Below are positions 29,156 through 29,772 of a stretch of DNA of 29,772 nucleotides, piece by piece; the first letter of the stretch is position 1, and every line of letters starts with the position of its first letter. Origin of the DNA: a virus. The position numbers and the translations under genes are program-made. Below the pieces are notes generated by a model. It was given only the letters and a program-made list of their open reading frames with translations. It was not told where the DNA came from and did not search any database. The stretch is from the IMG/VR virus record IMGVR_UViG_3300043436_001756, positions 1 to 29,772 of that record, one strand, 5' to 3'.

Positions 29156-29772
29156 ATGAAAATCACAATCCCATCAAGTTTGAAAGACATCACTCTGGAA
29201 CAATACCAGAAGTATGAATACAAATTGAGTGAACTGGAAAAACTTGAAGCAGATGAGAGCATCAAAATACAATCAAAAATTTCAACTCTATGTGGCATCT
29301 CAATGACAGATGTGTTGAACATAGAAATGGTGGATGTCTGGAAAATATCAAACATCCTTGATGACATATTGAGACAACAACCAGAACTGGTTGAAAAGAT
29401 AGATTTGAATGGAATGAAGTTTGGATGGTTGCCAGAATTGGATTCAATGAAATATGGAGAGTTCCTTGATTTGAACAACAACATTTCAAACTGGGAGACA
29501 ATGCATATTGCAATGGCAGTTTTGTACAGACCAATCATCAAAGAGGATAGCAAGGGCAGATATGCAGTTGAAGATTATAAGGGTGACAAATACCATAACC
29601 AGATAAAACAAATCACAATGGATGCAGTGGTTGGTTCAATGGTTTTTTTTTGGAATTTAGGAATGGACTTGGTGACATCTATCACCAAATCTTTGGAAGA
29701 AAAGGAGATGATGTTTCAGAACAAAGTGAATTTGCTAGAGAATGGAGTTGGTTTGCAACCCTCGATGAACTC
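29156..29772 (+). CDS. Tail assembly chaperone (gpG-like), 3' truncated by window end
   Basis: Begins MKITIPSSLKDITLEQYQKY and runs to the end of the window without a stop. The helical content and the gene's position ahead of tail genes match the Bacteroidota phage tail assembly chaperone group, which includes 'LEKLEADESIKIQSKISTLCG' and 'FGWLPELDSMKYGEFLDLN'. It helps the tape measure fold during tail assembly. A slippery T9 run near 29643 gives a second product. Frame zero after the slip reads WNLGMDLVTSITKSLEEKE. Because a stop is not reached, the full length cannot be given. Confidence 0.78.
   Translation, partial: MKITIPSSLKDITLEQYQKYEYKLSELEKLEADESIKIQSKISTLCGISMTDVLNIEMVDVWKISNILDDILRQQPELVEKIDLNGMKFGWLPELDSMKYGEFLDLNNNISNWETMHIAMAVLYRPIIKEDSKGRYAVEDYKGDKYHNQIKQITMDAVVGSMVFFWNLGMDLVTSITKSLEEKEMMFQNKVNLLENGVGLQPSMN
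29644..29650 (+). promoter_or_regulatory. -1 ribosomal frameshift slippery site (T TTT TTT)
   Basis: A run of nine T (29643-29651) within GGTTTTTTTTTGG contains the heptamer T TTT TTT in the zero frame of the chaperone gene. Tandem Phe codons 29645-29650 can slip one base back to 29644-29649. The -1 frame then stays open to the window end with a convincing protein. The layout equals the gpG/gpGT frameshift of tailed phages. Confidence 0.8.
29650..29772 (+). CDS. -1 frame extension of the tail chaperone (gpT-like part)
   Basis: Read only after the -1 slip: from 29650 the frame encodes LEFRNGLGDIYHQIFGRKGD, then 'VSEQSEFAREWSWFATLDEL'. The 'W-W-ATL--L' ending is the beginning of the C-terminal domain typical of gpGT-type chaperone extensions in this phage group. 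It has no start codon of its own and is cut by the window end. Confidence 0.72.
   Translation, partial: MEFRNGLGDIYHQIFGRKGDDVSEQSEFAREWSWFATLDEL

Noticed and set aside
29101-29553. Long reverse-strand open frames over the chaperone and other genes
   Set aside because: They are antisense shadows of good + strand genes with poor protein composition; no credible gene was found on the - strand.
1-29772. Circular closure, since the zero frame of the chaperone gene would run into the first gene
   Set aside because: The -1 frame, which carries the better protein, gives nonsense across the join, and fusing a chaperone to a gp10-like protein is unlikely; the open zero frame is a one-in-three chance.

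Overview
The window is a contiguous piece of a tailed double-stranded DNA phage (Caudoviricetes, probably siphovirus-like), with every recognised gene on the + strand. The host is probably a Bacteroidota bacterium, most likely a flavobacterium. The reasons are: AT-rich DNA, A-rich leaders without Shine-Dalgarno boxes, a TAnnTTTG promoter box, and structural and packaging proteins of Bacteroidota-phage type. No integrase, tRNA, CRISPR array or insertion sequence was seen. The two ends do not join sensibly, so some sequence is missing between them.

Layout. 1-6.0 kb: tail genes, with a 5'-truncated HK97 gp10-like tail-completion protein, two large tail proteins, a 47-aa protein and the tape measure. 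6.2-9.1 kb: head genes, with an XkdF-like prohead protease, a 50-aa Cys-rich protein, a putative scaffold, the major capsid protein and a putative major tail/virion protein. 9.2-13.5 kb: portal, connector and tail fibre. 13.5-14.4 kb: lysis, with a small holin-like membrane protein and an M15 peptidase. 14.6-16.2 kb: metallophosphoesterase and NinG-like nuclease, separated by a 260-bp AT-rich repeat region that is a candidate origin. 16.3-26.7 kb: early and replication region, with many small unknown genes, ERF annealing protein, SSB-like OB protein, RecA/DnaB-like ATPase, sigma-like factor, DUF3310, PD-(D/E)XK-like nuclease, FEN-like exonuclease, DnaA domain-IV-like protein and ParB-like protein. 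26.7-29.8 kb: glycosyltransferase-like protein, small and large terminase, and the tail-assembly chaperone with a -1 frameshift site.

The most striking content is RNA. The early region opens with a Bacteroidota-type promoter and a long structured leader with competing stems. The leader ends in a complete type III hammerhead ribozyme (16533-16582). A second, type I hammerhead (17240-17289) lies 0.7 kb downstream between two small genes. Both are fused to a short A-rich leader (consensus CACTAAAACAAATCAAAATG) that recurs, alone, before many other early genes. This points to an RNA-processing layer in early gene expression.

Other signals are a CGTTATA motif upstream of four head/tail genes (candidate late promoters, possibly read by the phage's own sigma-like protein), near-complete CpG absence broken by sharp CpG-rich islands, and an unusual order in which tail genes including the tape measure precede the head genes. 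Calls rest on reading motifs by eye; no database search was run.
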